DNA from: Bacteriovorax sp. UBA1852
GTDB lineage: Bacteria; Bdellovibrionota; Bacteriovoracia; Bacteriovoracales; Bacteriovoracaceae
Direction of reading: 5' to 3'
Assembly: GCA_002338505.1 (NCBI GenBank)
Contig: DDIK01000116.1
Coordinates: forward strand, 1,141 to 10,685
DNA: 9,545 bases
Made by a program: the position numbers and the translations under genes. Below the pieces are notes generated by a model that made no database searches, was not told the origin of the DNA, and saw only the letters and a program-made list of their open reading frames with translations. Below, piece by piece: positions 1 to 6,463 of this stretch; the stretch's first letter is position 1; each line of letters begins with the position of its first letter.

Positions 1-1
1 C

Positions 2-1207
2 ATCAGAGCTTTTAAGACAGATGGCCCTTGGGACCGTACAGCAGTTAAGGAATTTGTTACTCAGCCACGTTTTCTAGTGGATGAATCTTCACCTTCAGAC
101 TACGCCCAAAAGGGAATCAGCTTTGTTAATCAGAACCTTCCAAAGATGAGAAATATGACCTTTAACATTAATTATGATGTTGTTAAAGGAACTGAAGATT
201 GGACTAAGTCTGTTGTGATTAAGGTACCAAAAAGAGAAGAGCTTAGAGCTAGTTTTAAAGATATTACGGCCTCAGAGCTAAATCCAGAAAAAGATTTCTT
301 CTACCATAATAAAGTCGTCGATATGGAAATAGAAAGTTTCTCTTTTGAAGGGTCGTACTTTCTAAAATTTAATAATCCAAAGGATTTTCCTGTTTACCGT
401 GAAAAGTTGATATTCGCTGACATTCTTCAAACTAAGAATATTTTAGAAGAGCAGATTCATAGTATGTTCTTTACAGTGGATGATTTGTCTTATGCTGTTG
501 TTAATCTTGGCAAGTCTTTAGAGGTGGATAAAGGTAAGCGAGGTTATAAGTATCTAAGTAGTGTTAAAGATGAATTCTTTTCATTCTTTCTAAGAATTTA
601 TAATGAAAGGTTCGCACTCGATGAGAAATTTATTAGGATGTTAACAGACGTCAGTGAAGAATTAAAAGACAGGACAATTACAGTTCTCAATTATAAAAAG
701 CCTTTTCAATCAAACTCTGGAGAAATTGAATTTCCTGAAGATAATGAAATTCAGGGGTCCTTCTCATTTGTTATTAGTCGCTCACCAGATGAGCTTCTTC
801 CTTATGAGTTAACAAATCACATGCTTAAAGAACGAAAGTTAGGTCGTAGTGACTATAATCCATTTACCTTTAAAAGAGAGAAGGGACTTGTCTATGCTGA
901 ACTCACAAGGCTATCTGTTGATAAAGATAATGCACCTTCTGTCGTGGCCGCTGATATTATAAAGATTGCAACGGCCGCAGCAAAGGGACATGAAATCGAT
1001 GAGATGGTGATTTACGTTGATCCCTTTCATAAGAAGTTATTTAAGAAGTTTGGTTTTAGTCAGGTTGAAAAATATAAAGATGCTTTCGGTGAAACATTCT
1101 ATGTGATGAAGTCTACACCTGAGAATGTCTTGAATTCAGTTATGGAAGTATATCATGGACTTGAAGTCGATCCTGATGGCCTAAGAAAACTTATCGATGA
1201 TCTCTAG
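2..1207 (+). CDS. GNAT/FeeM-like acyltransferase-fold protein, 5' end missing
   Basis: The reading frame is open to the left edge of the window, so the true start lies upstream. The GTG at 77 has no convincing ribosome site and the frame continues before it (IRAFKTDGPWDRTAVKEF...). The visible part is 401 residues. The C-terminal third has the look of a GNAT fold of the N-acyl amino acid synthase (FeeM) or autoinducer-synthase type. A core strand AELTRLSV (about 896-919) is followed by an alanine-rich helix and then by a strand-turn segment with DPFHKKLFKKFGF (about 1019-1057). That spacing matches the 'h..fy.klGF' ending typical of this fold. The N-terminal two thirds match no family I recognise. 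No signal peptide or membrane segment is visible in the part present. The gene converges on the TetR gene with one base between the stops. The acyltransferase reading is an inference from motif pattern only; substrate unknown. Confidence 0.6.
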   Translation: MRAFKTDGPWDRTAVKEFVTQPRFLVDESSPSDYAQKGISFVNQNLPKMRNMTFNINYDVVKGTEDWTKSVVIKVPKREELRASFKDITASELNPEKDFFYHNKVVDMEIESFSFEGSYFLKFNNPKDFPVYREKLIFADILQTKNILEEQIHSMFFTVDDLSYAVVNLGKSLEVDKGKRGYKYLSSVKDEFFSFFLRIYNERFALDEKFIRMLTDVSEELKDRTITVLNYKKPFQSNSGEIEFPEDNEIQGSFSFVISRSPDELLPYELTNHMLKERKLGRSDYNPFTFKREKGLVYAELTRLSVDKDNAPSVVAADIIKIATAAAKGHEIDEMVIYVDPFHKKLFKKFGFSQVEKYKDAFGETFYVMKSTPENVLNSVMEVYHGLEVDPDGLRKLIDDL

Positions 1208-1208
1208 T

Positions 1209-1823
1209 TCATTCTTTTCTATAGTCTAGGTTGTGAGTAATAACATCTATCCACTTGGCCACGAGATCATCTTTCTTTTGCGGATAATCGTGTGTTGTTG
1301 AGAAATTTATTATCGACCCCATAAATGAATCATGTAGCTTCTCTGCTACGAGGTTTGGATCTTCTTCTGTATGAAATATCTTCTCTCTTTTTCCGGCCAT
1401 TATATATTTAATATATTCATTTTTAACTGACTGATAAGTTTCAGTGTAAAGATCTTGATATTTCTGATTATGAGAGGCCTTATAGTAGAGCCAGAGATAG
1501 AGTCCTATCGAGATTGGATACTTCTCTACCATCGTGAGTTGGGCCAAGAAGTGTTTCTTTATTAAAGTGAACGCGTCATCATAGGGAGTAAATGACTGTT
1601 CAATCTCAAAGTAGAGCTTTTCTTTGATATGGCCTAGGACTCCCATAAAGAGCATGTCTCTATTTTTAAAGTGATTCATGACCCCTTGTTGGCTAAGTCC
1701 TACCTTGTCTGCAATCATCTTAAAGCTAGTATCTTCGATCCCATTTAAGCCAATTACTTCAAATGCTCCCTCTAGTATCAAGAGCCTTGTTCTTTGTCCC
1801 TTTGTAAGTGTCTGTTTTTTCAT
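1209..1823 (-). CDS. TetR/AcrR-family transcriptional repressor
   Basis: This 204-residue protein has the TetR layout: an N-terminal HTH domain of about 50 residues and an alpha-helical ligand-binding/dimerisation domain. The recognition unit is residues 33-52 (SFKMIADKVGLSQQGVMNHF), followed by the usual F-K-N-R-D-x-L turn into helix 4. The remaining 150 residues are helical with aromatic clusters (LYLWLYYKAS) that could line a ligand pocket. Family members are ligand-released repressors that often control themselves and a divergent neighbour. That fits the arrangement here: the start at 1823 faces the secreted-protein gene at 1961 across 137 nt that contain palindromes. On the minus strand an extended -10, TGATATAAT, lies at 1841-1833. 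The ligand cannot be told from sequence. Confidence 0.92.
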   Translation of the reverse strand: MKKQTLTKGQRTRLLILEGAFEVIGLNGIEDTSFKMIADKVGLSQQGVMNHFKNRDMLFMGVLGHIKEKLYFEIEQSFTPYDDAFTLIKKHFLAQLTMVEKYPISIGLYLWLYYKASHNQKYQDLYTETYQSVKNEYIKYIMAGKREKIFHTEEDPNLVAEKLHDSFMGSIINFSTTHDYPQKKDDLVAKWIDVITHNLDYRKE

Positions 1824-1832
1824 ATGCTTTGT

Positions 1833-1841
1833 ATTATATCA
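1833..1841 (-). promoter_or_regulatory. Extended -10 promoter element for the TetR gene
   Basis: Read on the minus strand, TGATATAAT combines a perfect TATAAT with the upstream TG of extended -10 promoters. No good -35 is found at 16-18 bp spacing, which is common for extended -10 promoters. It ends 10 nt before the TetR start codon, giving a very short or nearly absent leader. Half of a dyad (AGTACC, 1854-1859) sits in the -35 area, as expected for autorepression. Confidence 0.5.
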
Positions 1842-1853
1842 TATAAAGAAGGC

Positions 1854-1905
1854 AGTACCATGTAAAAAGTATAGCAGGTACTACTTTTTTAAGTGTAGTA
1901 CACTT
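1854..1905. promoter_or_regulatory. Nested palindromes, candidate TetR operator
   Basis: The region between the TetR gene and the secreted-protein gene contains AAGTGTA-G-TACACTT (1891-1905), a perfect 15-nt palindrome around one central base. It also holds two further dyads: GTACTAC (1878-1884) with GTAGTAC (1895-1901), and AGTACC (1854-1859) with GGTACT (1877-1882). The size and one-base centre are typical of TetR-family operators, and the position between divergent genes suits control of both. A possible extended -10 for the rightward gene, TGCTACAAG (1911-1919), lies just downstream. Binding by the neighbouring repressor is inferred. Confidence 0.5.
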
Positions 1906-1960
1906 TTTTGTGCTACAAGTTATTCAACGAACAACAAACATATCTACAAAGGAGATAGAA

Positions 1961-2377
1961 ATGAAGAATTTATTTTTTGGTTTATTAATGGCAGCAAATC
2001 TTTCAGTTTTCGCAGGTGCAAATGATGTTGCTCAACCAGCTGGAGCATGTGCTGAAATGTCACTAAGTGGTAATACTTATGATCTTAGAATGGTGGGACT
2101 TAATGTTGGGACAATGAAGTTTAAAAACGGTAGTAGTGCAGATGATCTTAAAGTTAAAGTAAGTGTAAAGTTTGCAATTAGGCTTTTTGATCAAGAGATG
2201 GCAGATGGTCTTGAGTCAATTACAAGAGCAAAGTTTTCAGAAAGCGAAGAAGGTGAGTGTCAGATCACTTTGAATAACTCTGATGAGTCTGATCCTGATA
2301 CTCTTACCGTTATAAAGATTGATGATGATAATTACACACTTGAAAGTGGTGATGATTCAATTTTTCTTGAAAGATAA
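1961..2377 (+). CDS. Small secreted/periplasmic protein of unknown function
   Basis: I chose ATG 1961 because a strong ribosome site, AAAGGAG (1948-1954), lies 6 nt upstream and the product then opens with a Sec signal peptide. An in-frame ATG at 1910 would put 17 non-signal residues in front. The 138-residue precursor begins MKNLFFGLLMAANLSVFA, with likely cleavage after residue 18 (VFA before GAND). The mature part has two cysteines (residues 30 and 100) that could form a disulfide. Alternating polar and hydrophobic residues suggest beta strands. The C-terminal third is rich in Asp and Glu (residues 106-132). I do not recognise the family. The next gene starts 14 nt later in the same direction and also encodes an exported protein, so the two are probably co-transcribed. 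The gene upstream is a divergent TetR repressor, which may control the pair. Confidence 0.85.
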   Translation: MKNLFFGLLMAANLSVFAGANDVAQPAGACAEMSLSGNTYDLRMVGLNVGTMKFKNGSSADDLKVKVSVKFAIRLFDQEMADGLESITRAKFSESEEGECQITLNNSDESDPDTLTVIKIDDDNYTLESGDDSIFLER

Positions 2378-2391
2378 TTAAGGATGGTAAT

Positions 2392-3792
2392 ATGAGACTT
2401 GTCTTCTTTTTCATTCTACTTTTATCACAAACGGTCTTTAGTGCTAGTTTAAATGATCACTGTGAAATAAAAGCCCCAGTTAAAAAGAAGCAAGTCTATA
2501 TTAACTATCTGGATTGCCTTTCAATTTCAGTACCTCTCACAAGACTTGGAGCTGCTTGGTTGCTTATAAAGAAAGCAAATAGGAGTTTTGATGATGTTAA
2601 AGAATTTTCTCACTTAGAAAGTGAAAATGATCTAGGAAAAAGTCTAAAGAATTTAGAGGAGCATCTCCTAAAGATAGCTTTTAAAGACTACAAGAGAATA
2701 AAGAAAGCGATCAATATAAATACTCTCTATGTGGCAAAAGAGAAGCCTCTTCGCAAGTATCACCTCTATCAAAAGAAAAATATAGTCAAAAAAATAGGAT
2801 CTAAGATAAGAACTCGTTTTAAGGGATATCAACATACGATTAGCGACCTTAGAGCAGACTACACTTGGTTTGAAAGTTTAGATCATAACGATTTATTAAA
2901 GGGCAGAGACTTTGATGAGTTATGGAATTATTATAAAGAGCTTAGGCCATGTCATTCCGACTGTACTGAGAGAATGTATAGTAAAGTCATTCGAGGGTTA
3001 TTTGTCACTCTCGGACATAAGGACCTCGTAAAAGCTTTTATTAACTTTAGAAAAGGGCAAGCAAGCGTCTCACCATCTGAGAGTCTGACTTATGGCTGCT
3101 TTCCAAGTGATGGTAATAAGTTTCAAAGAACACTTTTAAGAAAGGTGAAATATCTTGATGGCCGAAGTCTTTTAAAAACGAATAGAGAATCGATGCTCGG
3201 TCTTCCTATGTACTTTGATGCTTTATACAAAGATAAACTCGATAAGTTAAATTACACTGGAATGAATGGCATTCTTAGAAATATCTCTGAGAGCGCATAT
3301 CAAGACTTACAAGAGCTTCAATCTTTTGGAATTGCAAAACCTGCATATTATGAAAGAAGTGAAGACTTTAATCTCGGTGAATTCAAACAAGGAGTGAGTC
3401 AGTATCTTATTGAATACTGGGAAGCGAGAAATGAGCATCTCTTATCCAAAGAAGAGGCGGCGAAGAAATTCTTAGATAGACCATTCTTTAATGAGACTTT
3501 CTTTGAGCCAATCCCTCTGGATACAGGCCTAAGTGCAATATTTAAATTAAATACAGAAGTGAATTTAAGAAAATGGATTGAAAAATTATATGAGATCAAT
3601 TCACAGACACCTTATCAACTTCTTGGTTATGATTTCTTTAATGTGTCACAGTTTAGAGAAATCATTTTTGCTATTAAAAGACAGCTACCATCTATAGATG
3701 AGGTGAGCATTCACAAAATTCCAAAGAGAAAGAAAGCCCGCTCACGAGCGACGCGCTATGAATTTAATGAAGTTATTCATGCTGTGTTTTAA
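2392..3792 (+). CDS. Exported protein of unknown function
   Basis: The 466-residue protein starts with a clear signal peptide (MRLVFFFILLLSQTVFS, cleavage near residues 17-19), preceded by AAGGA at 2380-2384, 7 nt before the ATG. The mature protein has five cysteines (24, 42, 187, 191, 236), including a C-H-S-D-C pair, so disulfides in the periplasm are possible. There is no second membrane segment and no lipobox. The sequence is mainly helical, with many Lys and aromatic residues, and ends with a basic cluster (residues 445-455, KRKKARSRATR). No enzyme motif or known domain is recognisable. It follows the smaller secreted-protein gene by 14 nt and is probably in the same operon. Its last 20 nt (3773-3792) overlap the end of the minus-strand hydrolase gene. 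Confidence 0.85.
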   Translation: MRLVFFFILLLSQTVFSASLNDHCEIKAPVKKKQVYINYLDCLSISVPLTRLGAAWLLIKKANRSFDDVKEFSHLESENDLGKSLKNLEEHLLKIAFKDYKRIKKAININTLYVAKEKPLRKYHLYQKKNIVKKIGSKIRTRFKGYQHTISDLRADYTWFESLDHNDLLKGRDFDELWNYYKELRPCHSDCTERMYSKVIRGLFVTLGHKDLVKAFINFRKGQASVSPSESLTYGCFPSDGNKFQRTLLRKVKYLDGRSLLKTNRESMLGLPMYFDALYKDKLDKLNYTGMNGILRNISESAYQDLQELQSFGIAKPAYYERSEDFNLGEFKQGVSQYLIEYWEARNEHLLSKEEAAKKFLDRPFFNETFFEPIPLDTGLSAIFKLNTEVNLRKWIEKLYEINSQTPYQLLGYDFFNVSQFREIIFAIKRQLPSIDEVSIHKIPKRKKARSRATRYEFNEVIHAVF

Positions 3793-4675
3793 GAAAATCT
3801 GCTATTACGTTTTGAACAATATTTGGCGACTCAAGATGCGGAACATGGCCTGAGTTCTTAATCGTCCTAAGCCTCACATCGGGAATAACATCAGATATTG
3901 TCCTGGCTATCTCAAGCGGAAAGAAGCCATCACTTTCTCCCCAAATAATTTGCGTGGGAACTAAGATTTCTTCAGGAGAGATAATATGCGATCCCTGGCT
4001 CAGAGTCTTATCAGTTTCAAAGAGCTTTGTTGCGATATCTGTATATTGCTGAGCGCTGATTTTATAATCTTCATAGAGAAATTGATTGATAAAGAGCGGG
4101 TAGCGAGGAACTTTGTGAAAAATTGTCTCTGTTAGCGCCTTGAAGTCAGGCCTTGCGTTTACAATAAAAGGATTCTCTCCTTTTAAGAAGCGCTTTGTGA
4201 CACTGTCGATATGATCAAATTCAAAGCCAGCGCTATTGATGAGAATGAGACTCTTTACTCTTTTTGGTGCGCCTTTGTATGTGAGAAGAGATGTTGCTCC
4301 GCCTAGGGAATTACCACCGATGTGAAATTCATCAATTCCATGATGATCTAGGATTCCAAGAATTGTGTCGCGATAGATCTCTAGAGAGTAGGTCTTCTGT
4401 GGATCAACGCCTTCAAAGTCAAAACCCTTAAGGGCCGGAAGAATTATGTTGAACTTATTTCTGAGTGCAAAGAGACACGGAAGAAAGCTCTCCGGAATAT
4501 CTGAAAAACCATGAATGAGCACGAGAGTAGGCGCATTCTTGACTTCGTGGTGCAGATAGTAGACTTCCTCGTTTGCGGTTTTAAGATACTTTTCTTTAAC
4601 GCGCAGAACGGTCTTTAATGTGCGGTGGACAAGCTCTAGAGTGCTCTTTCCAACTTTTGCTTTGCGTGAATACAT
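3773..4675 (-). CDS. Alpha/beta-hydrolase family protein
   Basis: This 300-residue protein carries the full alpha/beta-hydrolase signature. It has an oxyanion-hole HG at residues 55-56 (LVLIHGFSD), a nucleophile elbow GNSLGG with Ser123, the acid in WGESDGFFP (Asp249), and the catalytic His277 in NSGHVPHLESP. The WG-x-x-D-x-x-x-P and GH-x-P-H-x-E-x-P pattern is typical of the esterase / C-C bond hydrolase / epoxide hydrolase group. A helical cap region lies between about residues 155 and 235. There is no signal peptide; the N-terminus is basic and amphipathic, so the enzyme is probably cytoplasmic. The substrate cannot be assigned. The gene is divergent from the deaminase gene, and a possible promoter reads TTGGTA (4717-4712) and TATGCT (4693-4688) with an 18-bp spacer on the minus strand. 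Confidence 0.9.
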   Translation of the reverse strand: MYSRKAKVGKSTLELVHRTLKTVLRVKEKYLKTANEEVYYLHHEVKNAPTLVLIHGFSDIPESFLPCLFALRNKFNIILPALKGFDFEGVDPQKTYSLEIYRDTILGILDHHGIDEFHIGGNSLGGATSLLTYKGAPKRVKSLILINSAGFEFDHIDSVTKRFLKGENPFIVNARPDFKALTETIFHKVPRYPLFINQFLYEDYKISAQQYTDIATKLFETDKTLSQGSHIISPEEILVPTQIIWGESDGFFPLEIARTISDVIPDVRLRTIKNSGHVPHLESPNIVQNVIADFLKTQHE

Positions 4676-4679
4676 AGCC

Positions 4680-4707
4680 TTTACTCTAGCATATTATTTG
4701 CTATGAT
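4680..4707 (+). promoter_or_regulatory. Promoter for the deaminase gene
   Basis: TTTACT (4680-4685) and TATGAT (4702-4707) stand 16 bp apart, matching the sigma-70 hexamers at 4 and 5 of 6 positions. Transcription would begin near 4714, leaving a leader of about 26 nt with the ribosome site AAGAGG (4728-4733). It overlaps a weaker candidate promoter for the divergent hydrolase gene. Confidence 0.5.
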
Positions 4708-4739
4708 ACTCTACCAAACTATTAAATAAGAGGTTAAAT

Positions 4740-5732
4740 ATGAGAGATTTTATTCAGAAGTTACCAAAGGCCGAGCTTCATTTACATATAGAGGGCTCGC
4801 TTGAGCCAGAGTTAATGTTTGAGCTTTCAAAGAGAAATGGAATTGAAATTCCTTTTAAAAGCGTTGAAGAAATCAAGAAGGCCTATGACTTTCATAACCT
4901 CCAATCATTCTTAGATATTTATTATCAAGGGGCCAATGTTCTCATTAAAGAGCAGGACTTCTACGATATGACATGGGCGTATCTTTTAAAGTGTAAAGAA
5001 GACAATATTGTTCACACAGAGATTTTCTTTGATCCACAAACCCATACTGATCGCGGTATTGAATTTGACGTAGTCATTAATGGAATTGATCGAGCACTTA
5101 AAGATGGAAGGGAGAAGTTGGATATCTCTTCTGAGATTATCATGTGTTTTCTTAGACACCTTGATGAGGACGCAGCTTTTAAGACTCTTGATCAGGCGCT
5201 TGCGCATAAAGATAAAATTATTGGAGTGGGACTTGATTCTTCTGAGGTTGGTCATCCACCAAGTAAGTTTGAGCGAGTCTTTAAAAAAGCTCTCGAAGAA
5301 GGATTTTTAACGGTTGCTCATGCAGGCGAGGAAGGTCCTACTGAATATATTTGGGAAGCACTAGATCTTTTAAAAGTTAAGAGAATTGATCATGGCGTGA
5401 GATCTCTTGAGGATGAAAAACTCGTTGAGCGTTTAAAAGAAGAGCAGATGCCACTTACTGTCTGTCCACTTTCAAATGTTAAGCTCTGTGTTTTTGATAA
5501 GCTGAGTGATCATAATCTCAAGAATCTCATGAGTAGTGGATTACTTGTGATGATTAACTCAGATGATCCTTCTTATTTTGGAGGCTATCTTGGGGAGAAC
5601 TTCATTCAGTGTCAAAAAGAGCTAGATCTGAGTAGGGATGAGCTTAAGGCGTTGGCGATTAATTCGTTTAAGAGTGCCTTTATGAGTGAAGAGAATAAGT
5701 CTAAGTGGATAAAGCAAATAGAGCAGTTATAA
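4740..5732 (+). CDS. Adenine deaminase (adenosine deaminase-like family)
   Basis: The 330-residue protein is a metal-dependent amidohydrolase of the adenosine/adenine deaminase family, which releases ammonia from the purine 6-position for salvage. All expected residues are present: metal ligands His14 and His16 (HLHIEGS), His194 and Asp275 (INSDDPSYF), the proton shuttle Glu197 (AHAGEEGP), and His218 (IDHGVRSLED). The segments FFDPQTHTDRG (residues 96-106) and LDSSEVGHPPSKF (165-177) resemble the adenine deaminase subgroup (yeast Aah1 type, EC 3.5.4.2) more than classical adenosine deaminase. I therefore favour adenine as substrate, yielding hypoxanthine. The length is normal for the family. 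There is no signal peptide, so it should be cytoplasmic. The start is supported by AAGAGG 6 nt upstream and by conservation from the first residues. Confidence 0.92.
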   Translation: MRDFIQKLPKAELHLHIEGSLEPELMFELSKRNGIEIPFKSVEEIKKAYDFHNLQSFLDIYYQGANVLIKEQDFYDMTWAYLLKCKEDNIVHTEIFFDPQTHTDRGIEFDVVINGIDRALKDGREKLDISSEIIMCFLRHLDEDAAFKTLDQALAHKDKIIGVGLDSSEVGHPPSKFERVFKKALEEGFLTVAHAGEEGPTEYIWEALDLLKVKRIDHGVRSLEDEKLVERLKEEQMPLTVCPLSNVKLCVFDKLSDHNLKNLMSSGLLVMINSDDPSYFGGYLGENFIQCQKELDLSRDELKALAINSFKSAFMSEENKSKWIKQIEQL

Positions 5733-5752
5733 AAGTTTCCAATTTTAATGCT

Positions 5753-5781
5753 TTGTGATATATTAGCAAACTAGCGATACT
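5753..5781 (+). promoter_or_regulatory. Possible promoter for tmRNA
   Basis: TTGTGA (5753-5758) and GATACT (5776-5781) are 17 bp apart, each matching the sigma-70 consensus at 4 of 6 positions. Transcription would start near 5788, about 17 nt before the mature 5' end, and the leader would be removed by RNase P as usual for tmRNA precursors. Confidence 0.4.
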
Positions 5782-5804
5782 AGAAGTTAGACGTCAAAAT
5801 ATTC

Positions 5805-6174
5805 GGGGGTGCCCTGGTTTCGACGAGATAGCAGACAGGTATCCGGGCGTGTCCAGGTTGGTCTCCACGGTCCTGGTAAAAAGGAGACCAAACCATAATT
5901 GCAGAAGATAATTTTGCTCCAGCAATGGCTGCTTAATAAGCAACACCATTCTTGAGGCGCTAGTGCCAATAAACAGAATCTAGCATAGCTCTTTAAGTCA
6001 GGAGTTTAACTTGGCTTCGAGTCTACCGGGTCCACTCGTTAATCACCCACCGGGGTTTGCTAAGCGCACGTAACTTAGATAGCCTTGTCTTCTGGCCATA
6101 AATGAAGACTACACACGTAGGCCGCTACCAAGACGTTGTTTCGGACGTGGGTTCGATTCCCACCACCTCCACCA
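5805..6174 (+). ncRNA. ssrA: Transfer-messenger RNA (tmRNA)
   Basis: tmRNA rescues stalled ribosomes together with SmpB by acting first as alanyl-tRNA and then as mRNA for a degradation tag. The 5' end GGGGGTG (5805-5811) pairs with CACCTCC (6164-6170), leaving ACCA at the 3' end. The T-arm is 6147-6163 (GTGGG-TTCGATT-CCCAC). The 5' box CCCTGGTTTCGACG is characteristic. Pseudoknot pairings can be read. PK1: CCAGG 5853-5857 with CCTGG 5872-5876, interleaved with TTGGTCTCC 5858-5866 and GGAGACCAA 5883-5891. A second: CGAGT 6018-6022 with ACTCG 6034-6038, plus GGGT 6028-6031 with ACCC 6045-6048. A third: GTCTTC 6087-6092 with GAAGAC 6104-6109, plus GGCC 6094-6097 with GGCC 6120-6123. The 370-nt length is normal for a one-piece tmRNA. 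Its 3' end is the apparent insertion site of the element that follows. Confidence 0.97.
5901..5939 (+). other. tmRNA tag reading frame
   Basis: Eleven codons starting at the likely resume codon GCA (5901-5903), 9 nt after PK1, encode AEDNFAPAMAA and end in two TAA codons (5934-5939). Known tags usually end in LAA or similar, recognised by ClpXP and other proteases. Here the last residues are M-A-A, a conservative change. The resume position is inferred from the family pattern. Confidence 0.88.
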
Positions 6175-6192
6175 TCGGATTTCGATGGTGGA
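6168..6192. repeat. 25-nt dyad at tmRNA 3' end, candidate attachment-site core
   Basis: TCCACCATCG (6168-6177) and CGATGGTGGA (6183-6192) are perfect 10-bp inverted repeats around GATTT. The left arm lies mostly inside the tmRNA acceptor end (6168-6174) and the right arm is entirely outside. Paired arms around a short spacer are what tyrosine recombinases bind at core sites, and the recombinase gene lies 670 nt away. As RNA it would form a hairpin, but no T-run follows, so a plain terminator is less likely. Confidence 0.5.
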
Positions 6193-6268
6193 CGCTCCCA
6201 AATCCCAAAAATCTATTAAAACAGCTACTTAAATTCGGTAACTTACGCTTGGACTACGGATTTTATCC

Positions 6269-6330
6269 TGCCTAAAGCTGCCTAAAATTGCCCCAAAATG
6301 GCTATTTGTGGCTAACTTTTTGGCTATCCG
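6269..6330 (+). repeat. Helically phased 10-bp repeat array
   Basis: Consecutive decamers begin TGCCTAAAGC (6269), TGCCTAAAAT (6279), TGCCCCAAAA (6289), TGGCTATTTG (6299) and TGGCTAACTT (6309). After two extra bases comes TGGCTATCCG (6321). Five copies at an exact 10-bp period put the TG(C/G)C motif on one face of the helix. Such arrays serve as binding sites for excisionases, recombinase arms or replication initiators; which applies here is unknown. Confidence 0.65.
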
Positions 6331-6393
6331 AAATTTGCTCAAAAATCATGGACTATTGTCCGTAATTGACGGTGCAGAAAAAGAGCTTAAGTT

Positions 6394-6405
6394 AACGATA
6401 TCGTT
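6394..6405. promoter_or_regulatory. Palindrome upstream of the XRE gene, possible operator
   Basis: AACGATATCGTT is a perfect 12-bp palindrome 58 bp before the XRE start codon, next to further short palindromes CTTAAG (6386-6391) and GTTAAC (6391-6396). XRE-family proteins often bind such sites near their own promoter. I see no strong promoter here: TTGACG (6366-6371) is a fair -35 but lacks a good partner. Confidence 0.35.
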
Positions 6406-6463
6406 GGACTACTGTTCGTAACTTTTTTGAAGCTTTTCTAATCATAAAAAAGAGGAGAAAAGC

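Larger units (their letters stand above)
6249..6422 (+). repeat. Three GGACTA-type direct repeats
   Basis: TTGGACTACGGA (6249-6260), ATGGACTATTGTCCGTAA (6348-6365) and TTGGACTACTGTTCGTAA (6404-6421) share TGGACTA. The last two also share the spacing to CGTAA. The second contains a clean GGAC-N4-GTCC dyad. They flank the phased repeat array and lie between the junction and the XRE gene, where arm-type recombinase sites or regulator sites are expected. Confidence 0.55.

Noticed and set aside
245..330. PilZ-like domain in the N-terminal part of the first gene
   Set aside because: RASFKDITASEL faintly recalls the PilZ start, but the conserved Arg-x3-Arg and D-x-S-x-x-G pattern is not met.
1678..2025. 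Open frame on the plus strand opposite the TetR gene
   Set aside because: It lies antisense to a well-supported TetR gene and runs across the promoter region and the signal peptide of the next gene in another frame; no ribosome site.
3739..3750. CGCTCACGAGCG hairpin as a terminator for the minus-strand hydrolase
   Set aside because: Only 4 bp with a tetraloop can form and the T-tail is interrupted; it also lies inside the coding sequence of the opposite gene.
5080..5310. Alternative frame inside the deaminase gene
   Set aside because: It is wholly contained in a gene with all catalytic residues conserved and has a Leu/Lys-rich shadow composition.
5787..5969. Minus-strand open frame over the tmRNA 5' half
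   Set aside because: It is antisense to a structurally convincing tmRNA and has no ribosome site or protein-like composition.
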